From NCBI RefSeq assembly GCF_002005565.1, contig NZ_BDJC01000001.1:227050-291049 (forward strand): a stretch of 64,000 nt of DNA, given 5' to 3'. The notes beneath the pieces were generated by a model. It was not told the DNA's origin and did no database searches. It saw nothing but the letters and a program-made list of their open reading frames with translations. This DNA is from Streptomyces sp. JHA26 (GTDB lineage: Bacteria > Actinomycetota > Actinomycetes > Streptomycetales > Streptomycetaceae). The position numbers were made by a program, and so were the translations under genes. Below are positions 29,163 through 36,941 of the stretch, piece by piece (the stretch's first letter is position 1; each line of letters opens with the position of its first letter).

Positions 29163-30197
29163 TCAGTCGTCGTGCTGGGCGCGGACCGTCAGCAGATAGC
29201 CGGCCTGGAAGCGGCTCTGCGCGCCCAGCTCCTCCATGATGTCCGCGATGTGGCGTCGGCAGGTGCGCACCGACATGCCCAGGCGGGCGGCGATGGAGGC
29301 GTCCGTGAGGCCTTCGACGAGCAGCCGGACGATGGCCTGCTTGATGTCCCCGGCGACCTCGGCCCGGGTGCCGAAGGCCACCGCGTAGGGCTCGGCCGCC
29401 AGCCACAGCCGTTCGTAGGTCTCCACGATGAAGGCGACCACGTTCGGCTCGCGGACCACGGCCGCGCCCAGCCGGTTGCCGGGCAGGGAGATGACCGCCG
29501 TCTCCCCGTCGAAGACCAGCAGCCGGCTGAAGTGGTCGTCCAGCGTACGCACCTGCGCGCCCAGCTCCGACATGTGGTCGACGTAGGCGGCGGTGCCCGG
29601 GCTGAACCTGGCGGTGTGCTGGTACAGGACGCGCATCCGCACGCCCCGGCCGAGGGCTGCCCGGTCCCGGGGCGCGGCTTCGTTGAGGACGTCCTCCTCA
29701 CGGGCGCCGCCCGGCTGGGCCGTCAGTATCTCGGTGCGGGCCCGCGCGGTCAGGTCGGCGATGACCGCGCGGACCTCGTCGAGGTCCGGCACCACTTCGA
29801 ACCTGCTCTCCCGCTCCCGGGCGAACTGGCTCGTCTCGAAGTCGGGGAGGAAGGACATGATCGATGCCCTGGCCTCCTCCGCGAAGGCGCGGCGGGAGCG
29901 GATCTCGCGCTCGACCGGGCTGACGACACGGGCCACGGCCTCCTCGGGTGCCACCGCGCGCAGTTCGTCGGCGGGGCCGCCGCGCAGCAGCCCCAGGTCC
30001 AGCAGCTCCCGGACGGCGGCGCCGACGCGCTCCGCGGGCAGGCCGGTCGCCCGGCTGAAGGAGTTGACTGAAATGGTCTCCCCCATGGCGTGTTGTAGTG
30101 CATAGGAATACACACTCCGCAGGACCGTACTGCTTACTCCGCTTCCATCCGTATCGGTCAACTCATCCCCCCATAAGGTCATATGTAGACCTGGCAT
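29163..30197 (-). CDS. TrmB/LuxR-type transcriptional regulator of the island
   Basis: A 344-residue regulator with three parts: a TrmB-like winged helix at about 20-70 (SVYSYALQHAMGE, SVNSFSRATGLPAERV), a middle region resembling the phospholipase-D-like ligand domain of TrmB proteins (about 125-255, DHFSRLLVFDGETAVISLPG) and a C-terminal LuxR helix-turn-helix (LLVEGLTDASIAARLGMS). It lacks a receiver domain. The ATG at 30197 follows GGCAGG; 30182 is an alternative. It is divergent from a 45-residue secreted-peptide gene, with TGCCA/TGGCA repeats in between. This pairing suggests it controls, and may respond to, the peptide or a product of the island; this is inference. Confidence 0.85.
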   Translation of the reverse strand: MPGLHMTLWGDELTDTDGSGVSSTVLRSVYSYALQHAMGETISVNSFSRATGLPAERVGAAVRELLDLGLLRGGPADELRAVAPEEAVARVVSPVEREIRSRRAFAEEARASIMSFLPDFETSQFARERESRFEVVPDLDEVRAVIADLTARARTEILTAQPGGAREEDVLNEAAPRDRAALGRGVRMRVLYQHTARFSPGTAAYVDHMSELGAQVRTLDDHFSRLLVFDGETAVISLPGNRLGAAVVREPNVVAFIVETYERLWLAAEPYAVAFGTRAEVAGDIKQAIVRLLVEGLTDASIAARLGMSVRTCRRHIADIMEELGAQSRFQAGYLLTVRAQHDD

Positions 30198-30257
30198 CAA
30201 CCTGCCATGCAGCTAGATGAGTCATTCTGCGCCCTCATGCACCTGCCAGTCCTGGCA
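30191..30257. promoter_or_regulatory. Repeated TGGCA/TGCCA inverted half-sites
   Basis: CTGGCA (30191) with TGCCAT (30203), then TGCCAG, two bases, CTGGCA (30244-30257), the second being a perfect inverted repeat. The four half-sites lie between the divergent regulator and peptide genes and are a plausible operator for that regulator. The first pair overlaps the regulator start. Confidence 0.5.
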
Positions 30258-30345
30258 TGGTGATTCATCCAGCCCCCATCGACGCGAAGGAGCTTCTGTG
30301 GCGGGTCGGTGAACAAAGACCACCATGCAGATGAAGGCAGGGAAC

Positions 30346-30483
30346 ATGAAGATTGCGCGCAAGACGGTTCTCGCCGGCTGGATCCTGGCCGCGGCACTCG
30401 GTGTGCTCGGCGGCGCGACCGCGAGCACCGACACCGTGAGCACGGCCGGCGGCGCCTCGACCTTCGACACCGGCTGGGGCTGA
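30346..30483 (+). CDS. Small secreted peptide, candidate signal or precursor peptide
   Basis: A 45-residue gene product too short for routine annotation. MKIARKT, a hydrophobic core (VLAGWILAAALGVLGG) and ATA form a signal peptide with cleavage predicted after A26, leaving a 19-residue mature peptide rich in Ser/Thr/Gly that ends FDTGWG. There is no cysteine and no lipobox. ATGs in frame at 30325 and 30331 are alternatives; the chosen one follows GCAGGG. It lies divergent to the TrmB/LuxR regulator and upstream of the thirteen-gene operon. A peptide pheromone for that regulator, or a substrate for the island's enzymes, are the two readings; the first fits the context better. Confidence 0.6.
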   Translation: MKIARKTVLAGWILAAALGVLGGATASTDTVSTAGGASTFDTGWG

Positions 30484-30500
30484 TCCCCGACCCCGCTGGT

Positions 30501-30544
30501 TCCGTCAGTTCAGGTAGTCCGACAGCTCCGTCAGTTCCGACAGC
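30501..30544. repeat. 9-bp tandem repeats in the operon leader
   Basis: TCCGACAGC, TCCGTCAGT, TCCGACAGC in exact 9-base tandem (30518-30544), with another TCCGTCAGT at 30501. They occupy the 239-base gap between the peptide gene and the first enzyme gene. Nothing else in the gap could be assigned. Confidence 0.7.
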
Positions 30545-30722
30545 TGTTCCTTCGGCGCCCCCCGTCACGTGGCCGCGCCCCCAGGTCCTGTCGTCACCCG
30601 GGCCTCTCCGCATCCCTCGCCGCCACCCTTCCCGTGGCCGCGGCCTTCCGGGCCCCTGCGCGGGGACGGCTCTCCGAGGCTCCTCACACCTCTCTCACGA
30701 GAACGAGCGAACAGGTCACCCC

Positions 30723-33230
30723 ATGATTCTGACCGGGAGTGAGATCGCGCGCGAACGGGCGAATGGTCGTATCACCATCGAGCCGTTCACGCCCGAGCAG
30801 GTCAACCCCAACAGTTACAACTTCCGCCTCGGCAAGACCCTGCGGGTCTACCAGGAGATGCCGCTGGACGCCCGGCGCACCAACGACTTCGAAGAGGTCG
30901 AGATCCCGGACGACGGCTATGTGCTGGAGCCCGGACGGCTCTATCTGGCCCACACCGTCGAGGTGCTGGGCAGCGAGCACTACGCGCCCACGTTCGCGGC
31001 CCGCTCCTCGGTCGCCCGGCTGGGTCTGTTCATCAACCTCTCCGCGAGCCTCGGCGACATCGGCTACACCGGCCAGTGGACGCTGCAGCTGTACACGATG
31101 AACCGGGTGCGGGTGTACCCCGGCATCAACATCGGCCAGATGATGTGGTGGCGTCCGCAGGGCGAGATCGTCCTGTACGACGGCAAGTACCAGGGGTCCG
31201 TCGGCCCCCGCTCCAGCGACATCCACGTCGACTTCGACAAGCAGTTCGCCCGCCAGCGCTTCCCCGGGCTCGGCGCGAGCTTCGACGCGAACGACGTCGG
31301 CCCCAAGTTCGCCCAACTCGCCGTCTCCAGCCACGACTTCCCCGTACCGGCCGCCTTCTGCGTGCCCGCGGGCGAGTTCACGGACGCGCTCAGTGCCGAG
31401 CAGAACGCCGCGCTCGCCGACGCCTTCGGCGACCTGAAGGCCACCGTGGGCGCGTTCTTCACCGACTCCGTCGCCAAGATCCAGAAGATCGGCGCCGAGA
31501 TCCGCGTCCCCGAGCAGGCCCGCAAGCTGCTGGCCGCCCGGCTGCACGAGATGTTCCCGGACGCCGGGGACGACCGGACCGAACTGGCCGTGCGCTCCTC
31601 GGGCCTCGACGAGGACACCGAGGCCTCCAGCCTCGCCGGGATCCACCAGTCCGTGCTCGGGGTCAGCGGCGTGGACGCGGTCGTCGACGCCGTCGAGCGG
31701 TGCTGGCGCTCCTACTACGAGGCCCCGGCCGTCGCCGCCCGCATTCGCGCCGGCGACTTCTCGCCCGCGCCCCGGCTCGCCGTGATCGTCCAGCGGCTCG
31801 TCCGCCCGGCTCTCGCGGGTGTCGCGTTCACCGGGCTGGACGGCGACGGCGACCGGGTGTCCGTCGAGTACGTCGAGGGCCTCGCCGACGAGCTGGTCGC
31901 CGGCGTCGCCGTACCGCGGCGTGCCGAGTCGGCCGCGCCCGGCACCGGTCCCGAGGTACCGGACGCGGCCGAACAGCGGGTTCTGGCCCAGGTCGTGGAC
32001 CTGGCCCGGCGGCTGCGCGCGAGCCGCGGACAGGACGTGGACCTGGAGTGGGCGGCCGACGCCGACGGCGTCCACCTCGTCCAGGTGCGCCCGCTCACCG
32101 CGGCCCGCGAGACCGTCCACGCCAGCACCGAGCCGGTCACCGAGGCGCACCGGCTGTACGTCGACGAACTGCCCGCCGACTTCAACCTCGGTGCGGTGGC
32201 CGCCGTCTACAGCGGCTACAGCGCCAAGCGCGGTCCCGCGCACCGGCTGGCCCACGAGCACGGGGTGTCCACCGGCGCCGGCTGGGTGATCCGCTTCAAC
32301 GGCCGTGGCCTGCACGGCGACGAGGGCGCCCGGGCGCTGCGCGACACGCTGGCCGGCGGCACCGACGAGTGCGTCCTCGACTTCGGCGACACCCTGCGCC
32401 AGATCGTGGTGCCCAAGGAGGAGGTGCCCCGCCAGCTCGCCGTCACCACCGGCGCGTCCGCGGACGGCACCGACCTGCACACGGTGGTGGTGCGCGACTT
32501 CGTCCGCGGCGAGCTCGGGGTGATCTCCCGACGGGCGGGCGAGGCCGGCCTCGTCGTCGAGTACACCGACGAGGGCCTGATGGCCCTGAACCGCGGCACC
32601 GCGGGCGGCGAGGCGATCGTCGTCAAGGACGTGACGGCGGGCTACGACGACGACGCCAACGTGACCTGCCCGGCCGGGGGCACGGTGCTGCGTCCGCACC
32701 TCGACGAACTCGCCCGCTTCACCGCGGCGATGCACGCCAAGCACGGGCCGGTGACCCTGGAGTGGGTCTTCGACCGGGGCACGCTGTACTTCGTCGACTA
32801 CTCGGTGCTCGGCGGCGACGACACCGTCACCGTCGCCCACGGAGAGGTCTGCATCTCCCCCGGCACCGCCCGGGGACCGCTGCTGCGCCTGGACGACGAC
32901 GCGCTGCTGCGCCGCCTGTCCATCGGCCCGGCCGTGAGCATCGACAAGTCCCAGGACGTCACCGAGCACGAGGGCCTGGCCCGCATCCTCGACCTGGTCA
33001 GGTCCTACGACGAGAAGCCCGTGATCAGCGCCGCCCGGCCGTACGCGGTGCTCTCCGTGCTGCTGGAGCACGTCGCGGGGTTCGTCTTCGACCAGGGCTC
33101 GGCACTGGGACACCTGGCGATCCTGCTGCGCGAGGCCCGCATCCCCGCGGTGACCGCCGCCGGGATCAGCGGAACCGAGGCAGTGATCAGCGATGGCACG
33201 GTCGCGACGACCGGCCGCAAGGGAGAGTGA
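30723..33230 (+). CDS. Fusion: dCTP-deaminase fold plus PEP-synthase-like phosphotransferase
   Basis: An 835-residue fusion. Residues 1-171 are a dCTP-deaminase/dUTPase fold (VNPNSYNFRLG near 28, ARSSVARLGL at 93-102, YQGSVGPRSS at 156-165). The arginines and serine of the active site are kept (R94, S95, R99), but the position of the catalytic Glu of E. coli Dcd (E138) is Q122. Residues from about 185 to 475 match the ATP-binding domain of PEP synthase/pyruvate phosphate dikinase (AVRSS at 289-293, LEWA and LVQVRP). The C-terminus holds a swivelling domain with the phosphorylatable His (H797 in LGHLAILLRE and RIPAV). It should move a phosphoryl group through phospho-His from ATP to an unknown acceptor, perhaps bound by the first domain. 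First gene of the operon; a 2-base gap separates it from the next. Confidence 0.85.
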   Translation: MILTGSEIARERANGRITIEPFTPEQVNPNSYNFRLGKTLRVYQEMPLDARRTNDFEEVEIPDDGYVLEPGRLYLAHTVEVLGSEHYAPTFAARSSVARLGLFINLSASLGDIGYTGQWTLQLYTMNRVRVYPGINIGQMMWWRPQGEIVLYDGKYQGSVGPRSSDIHVDFDKQFARQRFPGLGASFDANDVGPKFAQLAVSSHDFPVPAAFCVPAGEFTDALSAEQNAALADAFGDLKATVGAFFTDSVAKIQKIGAEIRVPEQARKLLAARLHEMFPDAGDDRTELAVRSSGLDEDTEASSLAGIHQSVLGVSGVDAVVDAVERCWRSYYEAPAVAARIRAGDFSPAPRLAVIVQRLVRPALAGVAFTGLDGDGDRVSVEYVEGLADELVAGVAVPRRAESAAPGTGPEVPDAAEQRVLAQVVDLARRLRASRGQDVDLEWAADADGVHLVQVRPLTAARETVHASTEPVTEAHRLYVDELPADFNLGAVAAVYSGYSAKRGPAHRLAHEHGVSTGAGWVIRFNGRGLHGDEGARALRDTLAGGTDECVLDFGDTLRQIVVPKEEVPRQLAVTTGASADGTDLHTVVVRDFVRGELGVISRRAGEAGLVVEYTDEGLMALNRGTAGGEAIVVKDVTAGYDDDANVTCPAGGTVLRPHLDELARFTAAMHAKHGPVTLEWVFDRGTLYFVDYSVLGGDDTVTVAHGEVCISPGTARGPLLRLDDDALLRRLSIGPAVSIDKSQDVTEHEGLARILDLVRSYDEKPVISAARPYAVLSVLLEHVAGFVFDQGSALGHLAILLREARIPAVTAAGISGTEAVISDGTVATTGRKGE

Positions 33231-33232
33231 CC

Positions 33233-34468
33233 GTGAGCGAGACCACCCCCACCCCCGCCGGACGACGGGCCTGGCTGGCCCTGGGCGGCCTGCACCTCCT
33301 CAACGGCACGGCCCCGCTCGCCGGATCCGACCCGGTCGTCCTCGTCGAGCTCGGCTCCCCGGTGGAACAGGCCTTCCCGAGCAACACGGTCGTCCTGCGC
33401 TGGGACCGGCTCGGCCCGCTGGAGCTGGCCGTCCGCACCGTCGACGGAACCCGCCGGCACACCGCGAAGGCGGCTGGCGACGAGCTCTTCCCCGGCATGC
33501 TGCCCGGCCGGAAGCTGCGCGCGGCCGTCACCGAGGTGACCGGTCGGGACACCGGCCCGCTGGTGCCGCTGTTCTACGTCACCGCGGACGGCGACCGGGC
33601 CCACGTGCACAGCCAGATCCGCTTCCTGGCCGAGGACGCCTGCTTCATCCGGATCACGCCCGAGGCCGTGGACACGGCCGGCGTCGAGGAGCTGGCCTGG
33701 CTGCCGGAGGCGGTCCGGCTGCACGCGGAGCAGTTCCTCTTCCTCAACAACCACCAGCGGTACTACCGCAAGTGCTTCAGCGGCAAGGAGCTGGAGTACA
33801 AGTACACGCTCACCCCGCCCGTGGACTCCTGGACGCTGACGGTGGAGCTGTACCGGAGCCTGCTGGACGGCGAACTGCCCGGCTACGTCATGGAGTACCG
33901 GGACGAGTACCAGGCCTGGGACTACCTCAACCACCTCTTCGAGGTCACCGGCCCCACCGAGGCCGAGCGCGGCTACGCCTCCTTCATCCCCACCACCGAC
34001 GGCAAGCACCTGCTGAAGCGGAAGTGGTACGCCGAGGACACCTTCGACCGCAGGGAGAGCCACACCTACGGGCTCGACCTGGCCGACGACGGCGGCTTCG
34101 AGCGGTACGTCCGCGACGAACTGAAGGTGGAGGCCGTCCGGCTGCCGTCGTTCCGCCGCGTCCGCTACGACATCAACTTCGAGTCGGTGCGCACCGGTCA
34201 CGTCTACGGCGTCTTCTTCGACCACTGCAGCCTGGTCGAGGCGCGCGAGGTGACGCTCAACCAGTGCGAGCTGGAGTACCTGCGCAGCCGGGTCGCCGTC
34301 GAGCCCGACGAGGCCGAGGTGCTGGCCGAGATGGAGGAGATCGCCGGCTGGCTGGAGGCGTTCCTGCGCGAGCACGGACTGGACGACCGGCGGGGCTTCT
34401 ACTCCAAGCGCACCTTCCTCAAGGACGCCGTCGCGGCCCGGCCCGAGCTGGCCCGGAAGGTCGGCTGA
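33233..34468 (+). CDS. CYTH-domain protein with N-terminal extension
   Basis: A 411-residue protein starting at a GTG. The CYTH signature ExExK is present as E186-L-E188-Y-K190, and the following strands contain further Lys/Arg/Glu residues (LLKRKWYAEDTF, RRVRYDINFE) expected for the triphosphate tunnel fold. CYTH enzymes act on triphosphates: adenylate cyclase, thiamine triphosphatase or polyphosphatase. Unlike the compact CYTH enzymes, this one has about 170 extra residues at the N-terminus with no match I recognise. In this operon a role in making or breaking a phosphoanhydride is likely. Stop overlaps the next start (ATGA). Confidence 0.75.
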   Translation: MSETTPTPAGRRAWLALGGLHLLNGTAPLAGSDPVVLVELGSPVEQAFPSNTVVLRWDRLGPLELAVRTVDGTRRHTAKAAGDELFPGMLPGRKLRAAVTEVTGRDTGPLVPLFYVTADGDRAHVHSQIRFLAEDACFIRITPEAVDTAGVEELAWLPEAVRLHAEQFLFLNNHQRYYRKCFSGKELEYKYTLTPPVDSWTLTVELYRSLLDGELPGYVMEYRDEYQAWDYLNHLFEVTGPTEAERGYASFIPTTDGKHLLKRKWYAEDTFDRRESHTYGLDLADDGGFERYVRDELKVEAVRLPSFRRVRYDINFESVRTGHVYGVFFDHCSLVEAREVTLNQCELEYLRSRVAVEPDEAEVLAEMEEIAGWLEAFLREHGLDDRRGFYSKRTFLKDAVAARPELARKVG

Positions 34469-35250
34469 TGACGGGCGGCGCCGTGCGGGCGGTCCTGCTC
34501 GACCTGGAGGGCACCCTGTACGCCCGGGGCGCGGTGATCGACGGCGCGGTGGAGGCGGTGGCGGCCCTGCGCGAACTGGGCGTGGGGCTGCGCTTCCTGA
34601 CCAACACCGACTCCAGGACGGCGGAACACCTCCGGGGCGAGCTGGCCGGGTACGGCCTGGCGGTGGCGGAGGAGGAGCTGTTCACCCCCGTGGTGGCGGC
34701 GGGCCGGCTGCTGACCGCCGCCGGGGCCCGCACCTACCCCCTGGTCTCCCGCGAGCTGCGCGCGGCGCTGCCGACCCTGGTGGACGAACCGCCGTACAGC
34801 CACGTGCTGATCGGGGACTGCCGGGACACCCTGGACTACGCCGCGCTCGACGGCGCCTTCCGCGCGGTGCGGGACGGGGCGGCGCTGCTGGCCCTGCAGA
34901 CGGGCCGCTACTTCAAGCGGGCCGACGGGGACCACCTGGACACCGGCGCGGTCGTCGCCGCCGTCACGTACGCCGCCGGGACCGAGGCGAGGGTGCTGGG
35001 CAAGCCCGCGACCGACTTCTTCGAACTCGCGGCCGGCTCCCTGGACGTGCCCGTCACGGCGTGCGTGGTGGTCGGCGACGACGCGACGACCGACATCGCC
35101 GGGGGCCGTGCGGCGGGGCTGCGGACCGTGCAGGTCCGCACGGGCAAGTACGCCGACCAGAAGGCCGAGGGGCTGACCGGGCAGGCCTCGCACGAGCTGG
35201 ACTCCGTCGCCGGACTGCCGGGGCTGATCCGGGAGTGGGGCGTCCTATGA
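34468..35250 (+). CDS. HAD-superfamily phosphatase, class IIA-like
   Basis: A 260-residue HAD hydrolase of the NagD/LHPP type. Motif I is LLDLEGTLY: the nucleophile D12 is present, but the second acidic residue, normally Asp in DxDGT, is Glu (E14). Motif II is FLTNTDS, motif III the Lys of GKPATDFF and motif IV VVGDDATTDIAGG. The cap lies between motifs II and III (about 70-170). Members of this class hydrolyse small phosphate esters or phosphoamidates. The start overlaps the previous stop (ATGA) and the stop overlaps the next start, so it is coupled on both sides. Confidence 0.88.
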   Translation: MTGGAVRAVLLDLEGTLYARGAVIDGAVEAVAALRELGVGLRFLTNTDSRTAEHLRGELAGYGLAVAEEELFTPVVAAGRLLTAAGARTYPLVSRELRAALPTLVDEPPYSHVLIGDCRDTLDYAALDGAFRAVRDGAALLALQTGRYFKRADGDHLDTGAVVAAVTYAAGTEARVLGKPATDFFELAAGSLDVPVTACVVVGDDATTDIAGGRAAGLRTVQVRTGKYADQKAEGLTGQASHELDSVAGLPGLIREWGVL

Positions 35251-36941
35251 CCGTCTACTGGGTGGTCTGGGACGCCGGGGCGCACTGGGTGGTGGACCGG
35301 CTGGAACGCGAGGGCGCCCTGCCCAACGTCAGCCGGATGCGGGAGCGCGGCGTGTTCACGGCCGCGCGCCCGGCCCGGCCCAACTGCCAGACCCCGCCGT
35401 CCCTCGCGACCCTGTTCACCGGCACCTGGCCGGCCGAGCACCGGGTCACCGGCTTCACCGTGCCGGGTGCCGGGAACGGCGTCGCCAGCCACGTCAGCGG
35501 CTTCTCCCCGGGCTTCCCGGCCATGCCCACCGTGTGGGAGGCGATGTCCGAGAACGACCTGACCAGCGCGCTGGTCCACGCCCCCTGGGTCTTCGACGCC
35601 GACGACCACGTCGGGCCGCACATCGACGGCGCGGTGGAGGCGTACAGCGACCGGCTCACCCGGCACGCCCTGCGCACCCTGGACCCCGGCCCCGGCGAAC
35701 AGCCCTGGGACATCGGCGGCCACCGCGTCGACGCCCTGGTCGAACGGGCCCCGGACGGGACCGAGCGGGTACGGCTCATCGGCGGCGGACGACCGCTGCT
35801 GCTGGACCCCGACCAGGGATGGCAGCCCCTGGGACTGGACCCGCGCCACGGCACCTGGGTGCGCTGCGTCCGGGTGGACGGGCGGCTGCTGCTGGTGCAC
35901 ACCGGGGTCTGGCGGACGCGTACCGCCGGGCGCAACACCAAGATGCTGCACCGGCTCGCGCAGTGCCCGCCGTTCGCCGGCGAGGGGGTCGGGCCGCTCT
36001 ACCGCAGGGCGGCGTTCGGGCCCCGGCTGGCGGAGGGCGGGGACGGCTCGGCCGAGGAGGTCTTCCTGTCCTCGGTGGAGTGCGTCGCCCGGTCCTTCGG
36101 CGCCGCGGCCGACGCGGTCCTGGAGACCCACGACGCCGACCTGGTCGTCGTCTACCTGCCGATGACCGACGACGTGGGCCACGAGTTCCTCGGCTGGTGC
36201 GACGAGCGCAGCGCGGCCCACCGCCCGGACCTCGCCGCCCGCGTGTGGTCGTACGTGCGGCGCTGCCACCGCTGGTCGGACGCGATTCTCGGCCGGGTCC
36301 TGGACCGGGCCGGCACCGAGGACACCGTGGTGCTCGGCGCGGACCACGGCATGGTCGGCAGCACCCGCCTGGTGCATCTCAACGACCAGCTGGTGCGGTC
36401 CGGCCTCGCGGTGCGGGGTGCCGACGGGGAGCCGGACCCGGCGGGTTCCCAGGTCTTCTACCATCCGGCGAACAACGGCTCCCTGTGGCCCGGCGAACGC
36501 ACGGCCGGCGATCCCGCGCGGGCCCGGCAGGCGATGGCGCGGGCGCGGGCCGCCCTGTCCGCGATCACCGACCCCGAGACGGGCCGCCCCGTGGTGGCCG
36601 GCTTCCTCGACGGCGACGGCTCACCGCTCACCGACACCCGGGCCGACCCCGCGGTGACCTATGTCGCCCTCGCCGACGACTACCAGCCCAGCTCCCTGCT
36701 GCTGGGGGAGGGCCCGGTCGTGCGGCGGGTCGCCAAGACCGGCGCCCACGTGGTCAACACCGGGGACAGCAGGCTCCACGCGATCCACGCCGCGATCGGA
36801 CCGGGCATCCGGCCCGGCCGCGCCGTGGGCGTCCTCGACAACACCCTGCCGGCCGCGCTGGTCCTCGGTCAGCTGGGCCTGGGCACGGACGCCGAGCGCC
36901 TGTACGACTCCGGCCCTTTCGAACCGACCGACGAAGGATGA
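35247..36941 (+). CDS. Alkaline-phosphatase-superfamily phosphodiesterase/pyrophosphatase
   Basis: A 564-residue member of the type I phosphodiesterase/nucleotide pyrophosphatase group. The first metal ligand is D9 in VVWDAG. NCQTPPSLATLFTGTWPAEH places the nucleophilic Thr at T49, followed by the usual TG..P..H sequence. Second-site ligands are in TDDVGHEF and GADHGM. The enzyme should split phosphodiester or pyrophosphate bonds, or transfer phosphate. No signal peptide is present, so unlike many relatives it works inside the cell. An insertion of about 130 residues (about 125-260) is a probable cap. Overlaps both neighbours by four bases. Confidence 0.85.
   Translation: MTVYWVVWDAGAHWVVDRLEREGALPNVSRMRERGVFTAARPARPNCQTPPSLATLFTGTWPAEHRVTGFTVPGAGNGVASHVSGFSPGFPAMPTVWEAMSENDLTSALVHAPWVFDADDHVGPHIDGAVEAYSDRLTRHALRTLDPGPGEQPWDIGGHRVDALVERAPDGTERVRLIGGGRPLLLDPDQGWQPLGLDPRHGTWVRCVRVDGRLLLVHTGVWRTRTAGRNTKMLHRLAQCPPFAGEGVGPLYRRAAFGPRLAEGGDGSAEEVFLSSVECVARSFGAAADAVLETHDADLVVVYLPMTDDVGHEFLGWCDERSAAHRPDLAARVWSYVRRCHRWSDAILGRVLDRAGTEDTVVLGADHGMVGSTRLVHLNDQLVRSGLAVRGADGEPDPAGSQVFYHPANNGSLWPGERTAGDPARARQAMARARAALSAITDPETGRPVVAGFLDGDGSPLTDTRADPAVTYVALADDYQPSSLLLGEGPVVRRVAKTGAHVVNTGDSRLHAIHAAIGPGIRPGRAVGVLDNTLPAALVLGQLGLGTDAERLYDSGPFEPTDEG

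Noticed and set aside
30298..30312. Minimal ORF GTG GCG GGT CGG TGA with a good AAGGAG upstream
   Set aside because: Only four codons; the ribosome site may be fortuitous. It is out of frame with the peptide gene at 30346, so no role can be supported.
33233..34468. Plain adenylate cyclase annotation for the CYTH protein
   Set aside because: Only ExExK is seen; no evidence for cAMP production, and the large extra domain makes a specific name unsafe.
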